In this document: positions 33,393 through 45,699 of the stretch, in pieces
How positions within the stretch are numbered: the stretch's first letter is position 1
How the letters are laid out: every line of letters begins with the position of its first letter
Assembly (NCBI GenBank): GCA_004794655.1
Contig: SMMW01000585.1
Span: 8,369,501 to 8,433,500, forward strand
DNA: 64,000 bases
Direction: 5' to 3'
From: Marisa cornuarietis
Taxonomy: Eukaryota; Mollusca; Gastropoda; Architaenioglossa; Ampullariidae
Notes under the pieces: model-generated
Told to the model about the DNA's origin: nothing
What the model saw: only the letters and a program-made list of their open reading frames with translations
Databases searched by the model: none
Translations under genes and position numbers: made by a program

Positions 33393-35679
33393 ATTTGAAC
33401 CTTCTGTGCCACTGAAGATGGCAGGGTACAGCTTGCCTCTTCATGTGCAAACAGATGAAGAGGACTACGTGGTGGAAGACAACTATCATGACAACGGAAT
33501 GACAAGTCCACACGATTTGGGACCTTGGATGGAAGATCAGAGTGATGGTGGCGGAAAATTTCGGTTGAAAAGACGTCGACGGTGTGGACAGTGTGGTCCA
33601 TGCCAGGTAAAGGAAAACTGTGGCAAGTGTCAGTACTGTGTGCGAAAAGATGTCCTTAAGCAAGCATGCATTTATAGGAAATGTGTGTATCTTCGCAAAC
33701 CTGTGCCACGCTTTAGACCAGATGGTGCAGGCAGCAGCAGCAGCAGTGGTAGTGGAACTGTTGGCAGTGGAGGGAGTGGTACTGGGAGCAGTGCAAACAA
33801 ACCTTCACCACAAAAAGCTTCATCAGCATCTGCGTTGTCTAATCACCATGGGCCAACCGCATCACCATTTAATGCCTCAACCATGGCTGCAGCCGCTGCA
33901 GCAGCTCAGTCGGTGGAGTTAAGCTCTTGCCGTCTAGCACAGAGCCCCTTTGGACTTGCGGTGAATAATGGTGTGATTGACCCCCTTCGGAGCACCACGC
34001 TGGACCAACACCGCAGTGCACATTTTGATGCTTTGGGGGTTCTTGATCCTGCACGGACTTCATACTTAGCCAGTGCTAGTGCCCGTGGACTTGACCCCGG
34101 CAGGAGTCCTGTGTTGGACCTTGCTCGTAACACTAACACAGCTGATTCTGGACTTGGCACTAGCACAGGTTCGCTGCCCACCTCACCAGCCAACAGTACC
34201 AAAGATAGGCCCGTGCCTAGAGATCAGTTTCGTGTTCCAATGGAACAGTGGAGTGCTATGCCGTACGGATTCCCTCGGCATCCTTGGACTCATCCAGCTT
34301 TGCAGCCTAATGCTGCAGCAGCTGCTGCTTATGGGTTTCAGCCCACCACCAGCCCATTTTCAAATCCCTTTAGTTCTTCTTGTCGTTTAGGCATGCCAGA
34401 CCCCACCAGTCATCTTACAGCTGCTCCACAAGCCACGTTTCATAATAACTTCAACATGCCTTTTCCAAGGCCAGATTTGGCTTCCCACACCAATTTCCGA
34501 AGTGCAGCACCAACAATGCGACCCACCATGACTCCGCCATTTTACCCACCACCACCACAGCATATACCCTCCGGTCTTCCCAACTTTCCCACTTTTAACC
34601 AATTGCCGTCAAGTGCAGGACCCCATGGCACATATCCCATGGCTCATCCACCTATGTACCCAAGCAATTTCTATACAACTTTCCGACCTCCTACTGAGCC
34701 ACAGATCTACCATGCCCACATCTCACCACCACAGCTCCCTTTTTCTGCAGACAGAGGCTTTGGGGCAGGATTTCTGCCATTTTTAGACCAGAATTTGGAC
34801 TTCAAAAAAGGTGGTAAAGAAGATGACAATAATATGCATAAGAAATTAGATTTCTTAAGTATTCCAGGCTTCAGATATTCATCTGATAACTATTTGTATG
34901 AAAAGCTGGATCTCCTTCAAGACTTTTCTGGGAAAAAAGGGGCATCATCAGAACAATTATTTGATGAAACCTCAAAAAAGGATATGTATGTAAGCAAACT
35001 TGTTAAGAAAGAGCCAGCTTTGGTTGTTGTGCCTGAAGTGAGTATTGACAAGGACCTAAGACAACAGTTAAAAATGGTCTCTGGCAGAAAATGTGATGTT
35101 ATCAGCATTGATGACCTTAAGATGCAAGCTTTTATTCGTTCTGATGGTTTTAATAACTTGGAAATTGAGATTGATAGTCCTCTGAGTCCTGTAAATACTG
35201 TATCCTCCAGTAACAACCAGCTTCGCCAAAGACATCAAAGTCTGCAGCCTTCATTTCCAGAAAGAGAATTGGAGGAAGTGTCTGGTGCAGGAAAGGATGA
35301 TTCAAGCATATGCCACCATGATTGTGAGGAAAGTGATAATGGCATCAGTGAGTCTTCAAGCAGCATTGCGTCACTTTGTGTGAAACCAGATTCAAGTACA
35401 GGAAGTAGTGAAGAAGGCATTCATAGTTTTGATACAGCTTTGATAAGAATTGTGTCTGATATAGATGTGTGCATGGAACAGGATCTTGGTGAAGAAGGCA
35501 TTGTACAAGTGGACATCACAGGCAGCAAGATTCAGCTGGAGGAGGTGGTTTTAGATGAAGAGACCATAGGCATGTCCTCAGATCCAGATGACCTAGTTCG
35601 GTTTCTTGCTCAGCATGTACCACCACCTGCCTCCCCACAGACTGTTCGAGACTTAGACCAGGCTGTCATTCCATCTTGA
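33393..35679 (+). CDS. KFGG-less CXXC zinc-finger protein (main exon)
   Basis: A single exon encodes almost the whole protein: 753 aa from the ATG at 33418, or about 767 aa with the upstream exon. Residues 51-95 (counted from MAGY) form one CXXC zinc finger: CGQCGPC, then C68, C71, C74, C84 and C89, with a basic lead-in (RLKRRRR). Only nine residues separate C74 from C84, so the KFGG motif of DNMT1/MLL/CFP1 fingers is missing; the spacing is that of TET and CXXC4/5 fingers, which bind CpG or CpH DNA. After it come a Ser/Gly tract, Ala runs near 156-165, a long Pro/His/Phe-rich region, a VKKE sumoylation-type site near 529-532 and an acidic C-terminus. No TET dioxygenase domain follows. A nuclear chromatin or transcription role is inferred; the exact orthologue is uncertain. 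Confidence 0.85.
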
Positions 35680-38600
35680 TCCTGGTTGTGATCACTAGCA
35701 TTTGCAGGTGAAACTGGCATGCCTGAAAATAAGAGATTGCATAGCTCCTTATTTGACTTTCAAATTTTTTTTATGAAAGTAAAAATGGAGATATTTCCTA
35801 CACTGGTGGTAGTTTTCCTTATTTTGAGAGTTCTTCTAGATGGATTCCATACATCCTATTTTTTGTGACATTTTCATCATGAAATTGTGTGTGTGTGTAT
35901 GTGTGCATGCATGCGTGGACATACGAATGCATGCATGTGCAGTCACTATCTGCGTACATGTGTTCATGCATGTTTGAGTATGCACTGAAGTGCAGGTTTT
36001 AAGAACACATTAATATCCACATAATTTCTTGTGTTCTTTTCCTCTGAAGAGTTTATGTAAATTTCAGTGTCTGCTTTTCCTAAAACTTATATATGGAGTG
36101 ATGACAGATTTAATTACATTGCTAAAGTGGCAATACTGTATACCTCGTAACTTTTCATCAAGATATGTTTTAAAAATTTATTTTCTCTCGTAACATTTGC
36201 ATTAGCTAGCTTTTCATTATTTGATATTTTCTTTTTGTAAGACATGACAGTTACTGCCTGCATTTCCATTCCTAGTTAATAATGGATCTGAGAGTGCTAT
36301 GGTTTTCTATTGCTGTGGAAGAATTGTAAAATTTTTAATACTGTACTGAGCTACAGTATGGATTATAATATAACAACACTGTAATGTATGTAGTTATTTT
36401 ATATTTGTTTTAAGTAATGCAGATCTTGCATATTAAAGGTTTTTTTTTAGTGCATAATAATGAGTCAAACATGAGTTTTATAGCCATTTGTAAATTAGAG
36501 CCAATACAATATAACAACATGAATCCTTGTGGGAGGGTAAGACAAGTAAAATTAAAATGCCATTAAAGCACTTACCAGAAGCCACACAACAGTTTCTTGG
36601 AAGTGCTTTCAAACAGATGTGCATTTTAAAAATAATTTTCTTGGGTTAAATTTTAGAGCAGAGCTTTGTTTTTTTTTTAGATATTCAGTGAGATTAAAAA
36701 GACTGATATTAGTATTAGCACTAGCAGTCTAGCATTAAAACATTTTCAGACTTCCTGTAAACACCTTTAAGCTTTTTTTCTCAGTTTCTCCTGTACTGCT
36801 GTATTTGTGCAATTTTAGGAGAAGTCACACTATCAACATATGCTTGTGTCATTTGACAAAAGATCATTGCTTTTAATTCTTTTAAAAATTTCTTTCAAGG
36901 GTGACATCTGCATTTTTTTAAACAATTGATTAGAGCAAATTAGACCTGTGTGTTTTTGAAGTTTCTTTTACCAGGATCTCAGAAATACCAAACCTTGTAT
37001 TTAATAAAAAATTTAGTTTTTGTCCCTGAGCTACATTATAGCTACAGATGTCAGTAGAAGGATAAGAATCTGTGACCACTTTAAAGTGTGAAAAGGCTTG
37101 ACAGTTATAATTTTTTTTACCTTGTTTGCTTTAGGTTAAGCATCATTTTTTTTATTTTATGATTTTGTTCATTTTTTAAACAGAAAATCAAGGTGGCACT
37201 TCATGAATGAACTTCATTATATCACTTTAAATTAACAAAAAAGATTTTAAAAAATTTGGAAAATGGTGTAGGCTGGTTAGTTTTCTGTAAGGGGAAACAT
37301 TTTGTAGAATATTTATGTATGTCTAGTCAATTGCAGTATCTCAAACCATCTTTTTATCCACTGCAGCAACAGTGATTTAAAATAGATAATGATTTGTAAA
37401 GAGTTAATAGATTATTTTGCTTGCAGGAGCAGTTCTAAATAATAATTAACATGTTTATTAAAATTTATGTGTTATAGTGGAGCAGTGTACTGATTGTGTA
37501 TGGTAAGGATTAATCTTCCTCTGAAACCTAAACAAACACAAAGTTATGCTTTGGCACATTGGTAGATTTAGTAAAGTAATAGGATTTTTGAATCAAGTTG
37601 AATATCATTGTTGCTTTTTCAAACTAATACAGCTGTCAAAAGTGTGAATCTTTTATTTTTTTTAATAATGATAAGGTTATGACTTGTTTATAGTGAGCAT
37701 ATAAATAAGAAAGTTTGTTTAAGAGTTCTTAGATGAAGAATGAAAATGTTTCTGCTTTAAACATGTTTAAAATCGGAGTGGAGTGAACTGCTAGTTTGTC
37801 AGACATTTCCTTTCTGTTTGCAGAAATTCCTTTCCACCTCCTGTCTCCCCAAACTAGCCCCTACATTTTTTTTTTTCTTTAGAGTTAGTCAGTTGCTGTT
37901 ATTTTGTAATTGTCAAGGCTAGTCAAAAGAAGGGTACACACAGGCGGTAAGAACAGAATATAAAACTTTGTTTGTGTGACATGATGAGAGTTAAATCGCC
38001 TTTGACATTAGGAAGCTTCGTAAAGCTCTGGGGGAATGGAGGTAAAGGGATGAACAAAATCATGTAGGTAGGGCTAGCTAGACTGAAAAGATGTGCTTCC
38101 AGCCTGGATCCTTGAACTAACAGCCTGATTTGATGGTCCTATAAACTGAGATTTTAAAGGATTAGCAGGGTGCAATTTTATAGCTTAGAGCAAAATACTA
38201 TTTTCCCAAATTTGAATGAATACCATGGTTGTAACAAAGATGCGCAGAAAAAAAGTCAAATTTATGGCATCACATTTGTCCACAGATAAGCGTAATGAAC
38301 ATATAATTCCAGTCATCTGATTGGCTGAAACCTTGACAACCTGAATGTATTTATGTACAATCCTAATGTCTGTTGACTTTTCATAGCTGGTAGAAACAGT
38401 AAAATGGAAAAAAAACATATTTAGTTTAGGTTATTTTAGTCTGTTTGATCTGCTTCAAAAACTTTCTTAATATAGCATTTTTGTTGCTGGTTTTGGTTTT
38501 GACTTAAGTGTTGGTTCATTGTGATTTGTGTCAGCATTTTCAGTGGAACTTAAAATGGTATAGCTGCAGCAGTCACTCAAAACATGCATAGTGTGGGAGT

Positions 38601-38734
38601 GCTGTTATTCAGAGTGCCTTACAGGACTGACAGTCAAATTCAAAGAGTTGTTTGAACAGTTTTAGACAACCAGCATTTATTGTGTCTTTAGAAACGTGTT
38701 CTGTCTCCCCCCCCCCCTTTTTTTTTTAACGGGC

Positions 38735-38793
38735 TCTGTTGCTGAACTTTGTGTTCTAAGCAGACATCGATTGCTCACAAATAATAGACCTTA
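38735..38793 (+). repeat. 59-bp direct repeat, copy 2
   Basis: The counterpart of 33177-33235, located 3 kb downstream of the CXXC stop codon and preceded by a C/T homopolymer tract. Confidence 0.85.
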
Positions 38794-41700
38794 ACTAAAA
38801 TGTGCTCATTTGTGCTACAGCGTAGTTCAGATCACATCAGGGATTTGTTTTTTTGTGGTTTAGATCTGTTGCTGGGACACTTTTTTTCATAAATTTTGGT
38901 TTGCTTTTCTTGCTTTGTTGTTTGCATGCTGGAACAGCTGCTTTGCAAAATGCTGGTCTACTTTACACTGCTGACAGGATTGGGTGGGAGGAATGTGTCA
39001 TTATATGACTTGCAACAGTACTGCATTGATTTTGAATGGGAATTTAAAGGTCAGTTGCTGCATACGTTTAATAACAAATGATAAGTATAAAAATTAGATG
39101 AATTTGAGAAACATAACTGAGATAAGTCTTGTGATAGGGTGGGAATTTGTTTTGCAGGTGCATTTCTCTGTCTAGCAGAACAGTACTTTGATCAAGTATT
39201 GCATAACCGTTTTGCAAATTTTTAAATTTCACACAGAAAGAGCAATTATGTTTTATGCTAATATTCAGTAGATTAAATTGATTTGAAGGATATCTGAACT
39301 GGCCAGACATATTAAAACAATTTTTGTACACAGTTTTGAAAGGAAACATTTTAGGGTGTCTATGGGATGGGGACTGTTTGACATTTGTATGTTCTTGCCA
39401 GTTTTGTGGTCTTGTGAAAAATGGTAGGAAATAAAAGAGCTTTTTCAGCACTTTGCAGAATTGTTGATAAATTTAGATTGTAATTTAAAAAATTTTTGCC
39501 ACTAATGATGACCATGACAAAATATCCTGCATGGCCTAGGATGGGATGTAGTCATTAGATACTGCGCCTTCAACTTCAAGTTTTTGCTTTTTAAAAAAAA
39601 ATTCTGGCAAAGGTTCAAAATGACACTGAATACAAGCAACAACAACAACAACAAAAAATCACTCTTGGGATGAGATCTTAAAACTTGCACAAAAGTTGTT
39701 GAAAGATGTCATGCATTTACAGTTGATACATCTTCACATCAACATTTTGCTTTTGTATTTTAAAATTTACATTTTTTCCAATAACCCATTGTTTAAGGTA
39801 GTGGTGGTTACCATTGAGAACACACAAATCAAAATTAATCAGGGTAGAGTGAAATTGCTTAAAACGAAAAGCAAGAAACATAGCCAAAAAAGGCCCTTTA
39901 AATGATTGCATATTGTTATTCAGAGATCTTTTATTTTCTAGAAAATGCATCCCTTTGTTAGGTATCAAACCATAGGTCACCTTTTTCTTTCACAATTGTC
40001 TGCACTTGGGGAAGATAAAGTAAGACCCTTTATGGTCAAATAGAGCGTATATATATATATATTGTGGAGAACAGGTAGATAATGTTGCCAAATCTGGCAT
40101 TATTAGTCTTGGCCTGATCCATGACTAGTTAAGGCCATAGATGTATTGAAATTCTCATAGAAAGCCTAGATAGAAAAGTAGTACACAGGCAATAAATGTG
40201 AGTGCATATGAACCTTGACAAAACATTGCTAAGAAAGTGGAGGCAACATAATAAGTGGAAGTGGCATAAGAGATCCAAAAACCATTAGAAATCAATATTA
40301 TAGTTGATGTTTATAAAGTTTTCTTGTTAAGATTTAGAAGAATTAAAACAGATCATACTTTGCTGCCAGTTAATGTATTTTGTATGTATAAAAACATTGC
40401 ATCACAGCTGGCTCAAACCAGGTGTGTGTGGGAAAGAGGGCTATATAGACCATGTTCACCATGCTGGTGTCACCGTGGTTGCAGACAAAGGCTGCGCAGC
40501 CTCTCCAATCAGGATGTGTGTTATAGTCTACTGAAGCGGCAGACAATAGTACAGTGCCAGCTCACCACTGACACTGGGAGGTGGTGGGCTGGCTTGAAGC
40601 ATATTCAGTATTGATCTTTGCTGTCTGGTCACCGCTTGCTGATGAGGACTGCTGAATGCAGCCAGGCCCCAGATTCAGACACAGTCTTACCTGGCACAGG
40701 TGTCAGCAAAGATAATGAAATTAGGAGTGTTTTTCCATACTGAACCTTTTGTTATTGCACTGTGTTGGGTCCTGTTACTGTATTGCATGGCCTGCATTTT
40801 TTTTAAAGAAAAAATAGTGGATGACCAGTCAATTTCTCAAATTAATGAGGAGTATAGCCTACAAACAGAACGGTGGTCTTGCTGAAAATAGAAGACTTAC
40901 ATTTATGTTTCAGCAAACTAGTCTTCTAGTTGATTCCCAGAAAGGTTGTAGCATTCTTTCTGTAGATGATGTCGGTTATCAACAAATGCATCATCCTTCA
41001 GCAAAATACTTTTTGCTTCATTTTCTTTCAATAAAGGTACTGCTGGGCTTAAATCTACACAACTGATACATGTGCAGTTTGTAGGTACCATTGTCACTGT
41101 AGCCCATAGAATCTGTCAGTTCTATCATAATCTGGGTGAGGCTGAGGGGAAGGCAGCTTTATCTGTGAGGGAGACATCTCTTATCAATGCTTTTGGTGAT
41201 TTTGTTCATTAACAGGAATGCATTAGCATTAGTTTGTGAGCCCAGAAAGGTCTGGTCTTCTTGTTGCCACAATTCTAGTGTAGTCTTTCTATTTGAAATA
41301 GTATTCTGTGGTGGTTAACTGTTGTTTGGTTAGGGTCCTTTGCTGGTGTGTATGTTTGGAGAAGGGGTATAAGAATAAAAACCATTCTAGAAGAGTTATA
41401 AGATTCAAAGTACTGGGAATGTTGTCAGTGGCTGCATTATTCCCATCCCATCCAAATTAGTTAATATTAATGGACTAAATTTTTTTTACCAATAAATATA
41501 ATGCCGTCTGTTTACAGCGCCTTAAATATTATGTAGGTAATCTTGTAAAATCCGCCCATCCAACCTTTGTGCATGAAAGTTTTGTGAGGTGTGTGAGTTA
41601 AAAAACTTTTATTTCCATAGGTGAAAAATTAGGCATCCCATTTACAGTCATGTCAGTGTTGCTAAACCTGTGTCCTGATGGATCCAGCAGATTTTAACTT

Positions 41701-44700
41701 GTATGCAAAATATTTGACTAGTGAGTATTCATGTGTGTGTGGGTATGAGTGCACATATGTGCATTAATCTGCCTCTTGTATGTTAGTTGTAGTCCAAGCC
41801 CACCAGCTGCATTTATCTTTGGCTTCTGTTGACTTTAACTCTGCTGTCAGTGGGCAAATGATATTGTTGAGTTTTTGTGGTGTTGGGACCAATATAAAGG
41901 GAAAAGCAAGTGAAATGGTAAGTTGGCTTAAATGGTGGATGTGTATGGGTTACAAAATGATCGTTTACTTGCAATCCTACCAAAAACACTGGTCTGAGCT
42001 GGCTCAGATAGGCTCAGATAGGCTGCCACGTTGTGGCGTTAAGTGATGTCACTGAGCTGTCTCCTTAGTGAAGGAGGTCAAAACTTGGGAATACTTGATT
42101 TGTAGATGGTGTAGTGTAGTTTTTTTTAATAAGCACAGTGATTAAAAATTGAGTAAATTGTAGAATACTGGCATGACAGAAGATACAGTTACAAACAGTA
42201 ACAGAGTTTCAATGCATGCTTCAATAAGGCAATCACTGTAGGAGAAGTTTTCAGGTCAGCAGTATCTGTGTGTGAAAATGAGAAGAATGCTATAACTGAG
42301 TGGCATCAATTGTGTAGAGACCAGTTTCACTGGCAGTAGAATTTTAGAGATCCTTAAACACAAAACCAGTGCTCCTCATGGGCCCTCTCTTTTTGAAGAT
42401 AGGATTCAGTCAAGGCAAGTCTGCTGACATTCCCAGATTGGAAGCTTTCCCTTCATACATTGAATCAAAGATGCACTGGCCAGTTTGCAAACTACCAACA
42501 GTATCAGCACTGCTCAAAACTTTATTTTAAAATTTGTCCTGTGGGCCCATGTCATGCATGAACATCAGTTTGTTTTTGGGGTTTTCTTTGTGAAAGAGTA
42601 TGCAAACAAGGTGGCCTTATTGAACTGGCTTGAAGCTGTTTTCGATGTGATTGTAAGTAAATGATTCATTTGCAACCCAAAATTTTGATTGGACATTTTT
42701 TAGAATGTCGTATTGTCATTTAACTTGCCACTTCCCTTGCTTTTTCCTTTCCAGCCATTGTTTGGAAAACATTTTGCCGTTTGTGAGCATTTTAAAAGTT
42801 ACTGCTAAGAATAGACAAAGTAAGAACTTCTTCAGCATGAAGTATCCCAACACAATTGTTCCACTTTTGTTGTCACTAGATTTATTGCCAGTCTAAGTTT
42901 GCATCTTTCCTAGCTAATAAGTGATTTTTTAAAAACATTTTCAAAGAAATAGGGCTTAGGACATACCGCTGTTTCCATTTTGCTATTTTCTTCTCTCAGA
43001 TCTGTATCTTCTAGCTTGGATGCTTGTGTGTTGTGGAACTTAGAACATGCTTGGTTAAAATGTGGATGTTTCATAGTGATAATGGCAGTTTGAACTTAAC
43101 TGAATGACCTTTAATAATTGGAAGACATCCAGACCAGAAGAAAATGCTCTTTTCAACATAACAAAGCCTTAAAAATGAATAGCTGTTGTTTGAATTGTAT
43201 AACAAGTCCTTTAGTCCCTCTCGACTTTCTGACGTGGGACCAGTGGAGGGCTAAACAATGTGGTGTAGACATACCTGTTCTGTGTTTTCTGTAGTGCAAT
43301 GTATTAGTGTACATTTATAACTGTGCAGGGAATGTGTAAAACAAATTTTGTATACTGGTATGTCTATATTGTATATTCATCATAAGTCCATCTTTCCTGT
43401 AATAAAGTCTTTTTGTGTGAGTGTGTGTGTGCGTTACATGTTTTTGCAAACTTGGAGCTCAGATCTTGTTTTGGTAATGACTAAAGGTTCCACGGCTTGG
43501 AAGGTGATGGTTTGTTGGGGAGTGGCAATTGCGGGTGTTGGACCTGAAGATAATAGTATTGCTAAATGCTCCTACCATGTCTTTTGTTTCTCAAAATGAG
43601 CCCTTCCCCAGCTCCATATAATTTTCTGCCTCCTTTTCTGCTTGTGGTAAGTGGCATATTTACTGATTTTAAATGCAATTTTGCAATGGTTGTTAAAGTG
43701 AAAAATATGTATATGTGCACTTTTAACTGAAAAATGTCTAGTGTCTCAGGAACATAAGAATAAGTAAATTTAATATGTATATATCATGCGTTTTGTCATT
43801 CTCCTGCTCTGCCATCATTTTTGCTAAATATGCTGTAGATGGTGGCTATAAGTGTAGATTGTACATTTTTATATGATTTGAAAATGTCATTTCCACTTTT
43901 TGTTTTGAAGCAGAAAAACCTCCAGAAGATGCATTTTCAATGATTTGAAGCTGCAGAATAGCAACGTTTTCATTTTCTTATCAGTCTGTGTCATACCTAG
44001 TTCAGAAGAACATGCTGACATTGTTTTGTTATTGAATGAAAACATTTCTATGGACTTGACCTCACTGTGGTGTCTCTGTTGGGTAACAGAAAACAAGGCT
44101 GACACTTGTCATTAGCCTAAAATATTTTAAAAGCAAAGAATAATGTTTATTCAAAGTCTGAGCAGTTGTGGCAGCTATGTTGAGAAATGCAAGTGAACAC
44201 CTGCCATCAAATTCCAGTGAATCTTCAAAGTTACATGCCATTGAACAACAGTAATCTTGTTTTACATGTTGTACTTTATTGACTATGAGGGATTTTACCT
44301 TTTATTTTTCTTCCTATTTTCCTGCTGATTTGATATATTTTTCTTATTTAGTAAAGAAGATTTGTTGCTAGATGCTTTTCACAATCTTTTCTAGGAATGG
44401 CAACATCCCTACAGATAATCAGGAAGGGACAGTGATGTCGATATGCCTTCACTTTTAGCAAATGGCGGAATGATTTCGCGATCTTCGTGCTTGGCTGGCA
44501 CATTTTCAAAAATTTATGAAAGTGCTGAAAAATGCATGACTCATCTTGGAGGTTCACAAAAATTTAGTTTTTAGATGTTTAAAAAAAGTGTGTATTTTAT
44601 AACATTTTCTATTCTATTTTTGTGATGAAAGTTGCTCTATGCTTTTCTGTGCAGATGTCTTATTTTGATTATATATTATTTCAGATATTTTGTGCAGAAA

Positions 44701-45585
44701 CCAGTTCTTTTGTGAATTTGAAATTGGGATTCACGTATTCAAAAGAAATGGTTGTGTGTATGAGTGGTACCTGTAGGCAAGAATTAAGTATTGCTGCAGT
44801 TGTTTACATCACTCACTGTTTGAGTTGGTGATATTAAGTGAATGATGAGTAGTTGTGTCCTAGATTGTAGTGTAAACTTTCACATAACAATTCAGACAAC
44901 TGGTCCTTTGATTTCATCATTACAGCCTTTAATATTCCCAGTGTGTAAACATACAGAGCAGAGGATATGGGAGGGATAACATCCATTTTGGGTTATGTTA
45001 AAATGGAGAAAATAGTAGCCTTGGACATTTGATAATAAAGGTGTAAACGAAAATACTGATTTACCATATGGAGTAATGTTGAAGAGGATTTTGTATTCCA
45101 TTCTTTCCTTGATGCTGCCAAGATTGACAAGATGGTGTTTGGAAAAGCAAAATTAGAGTTTTAAAAGTGCAAATTTATTACTGGGATGAACATGATGTAG
45201 ACGAATACTGTGTTGCTTATCTGGGAGGAGAGAGACCGGCCAGCAGCGTTTGTGATGCTAATCAAATATACCTTAAACAGAGCCAGAGCACAGGAACAGT
45301 TTAACATTGCTTTTCAGCTGGTGAATCCAGCAAGTGTTGTTTCTTATGGTGTATATGTCATCGGCTCTTCCTATGATGCATTCTTGTGTGCATGGACTTT
45401 ACTCTCCGTCTCTGCAATAACTCACGTCTTTTTTTTAATGATCGTCATTGAGAAAACGTCTCTTGTTTATATATATCATTTTATATTGTTGGTTGATATT
45501 TTTTGACAAATTGCTATGATTGTGTGCTGTCTTAATTCTTGGTAGAAAGATACTATTTAGGACAAAAGAATCTGCCCGTGTTTCA

Positions 45586-45663
45586 AATAAAGTACACCAT
45601 ACTCCACTGTGGAACAATTTCTCATAGTGTATGTGATCAACATAGTAGCACTACCTGAATAAA
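45586..45663 (+). promoter_or_regulatory. Paired poly(A) signals, distal 3' end
   Basis: AATAAA at 45586-45591 and again at 45658-45663, followed at about 45690-45715 by a U/GU-rich element and (GT)n. This is a full-strength cleavage/polyadenylation layout. It coincides with the end of the T-rich plus-strand bias. Confidence 0.45.
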
Positions 45664-45699
45664 AATACCTTATTTACAACAACAGCTCACATTGTTTTG

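Larger units (their letters stand above)
35680..45690 (+). other. Probable very long 3'UTR of the CXXC gene
   Basis: No open frame with protein features is seen for 10 kb. The plus strand stays T-rich over A, as in the gene's intron, and loses this bias after about 45.7 kb. Possible poly(A) signals are AATAAA at 37003, 43401, 45586 and 45658. The one at 43401 is followed by a GT-rich stretch, and the last pair by TTGTTTTGTCTCCTCTGTGTG. Shorter alternative 3' ends are likely. An unannotated non-coding transcript is the alternative. Confidence 0.4.
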
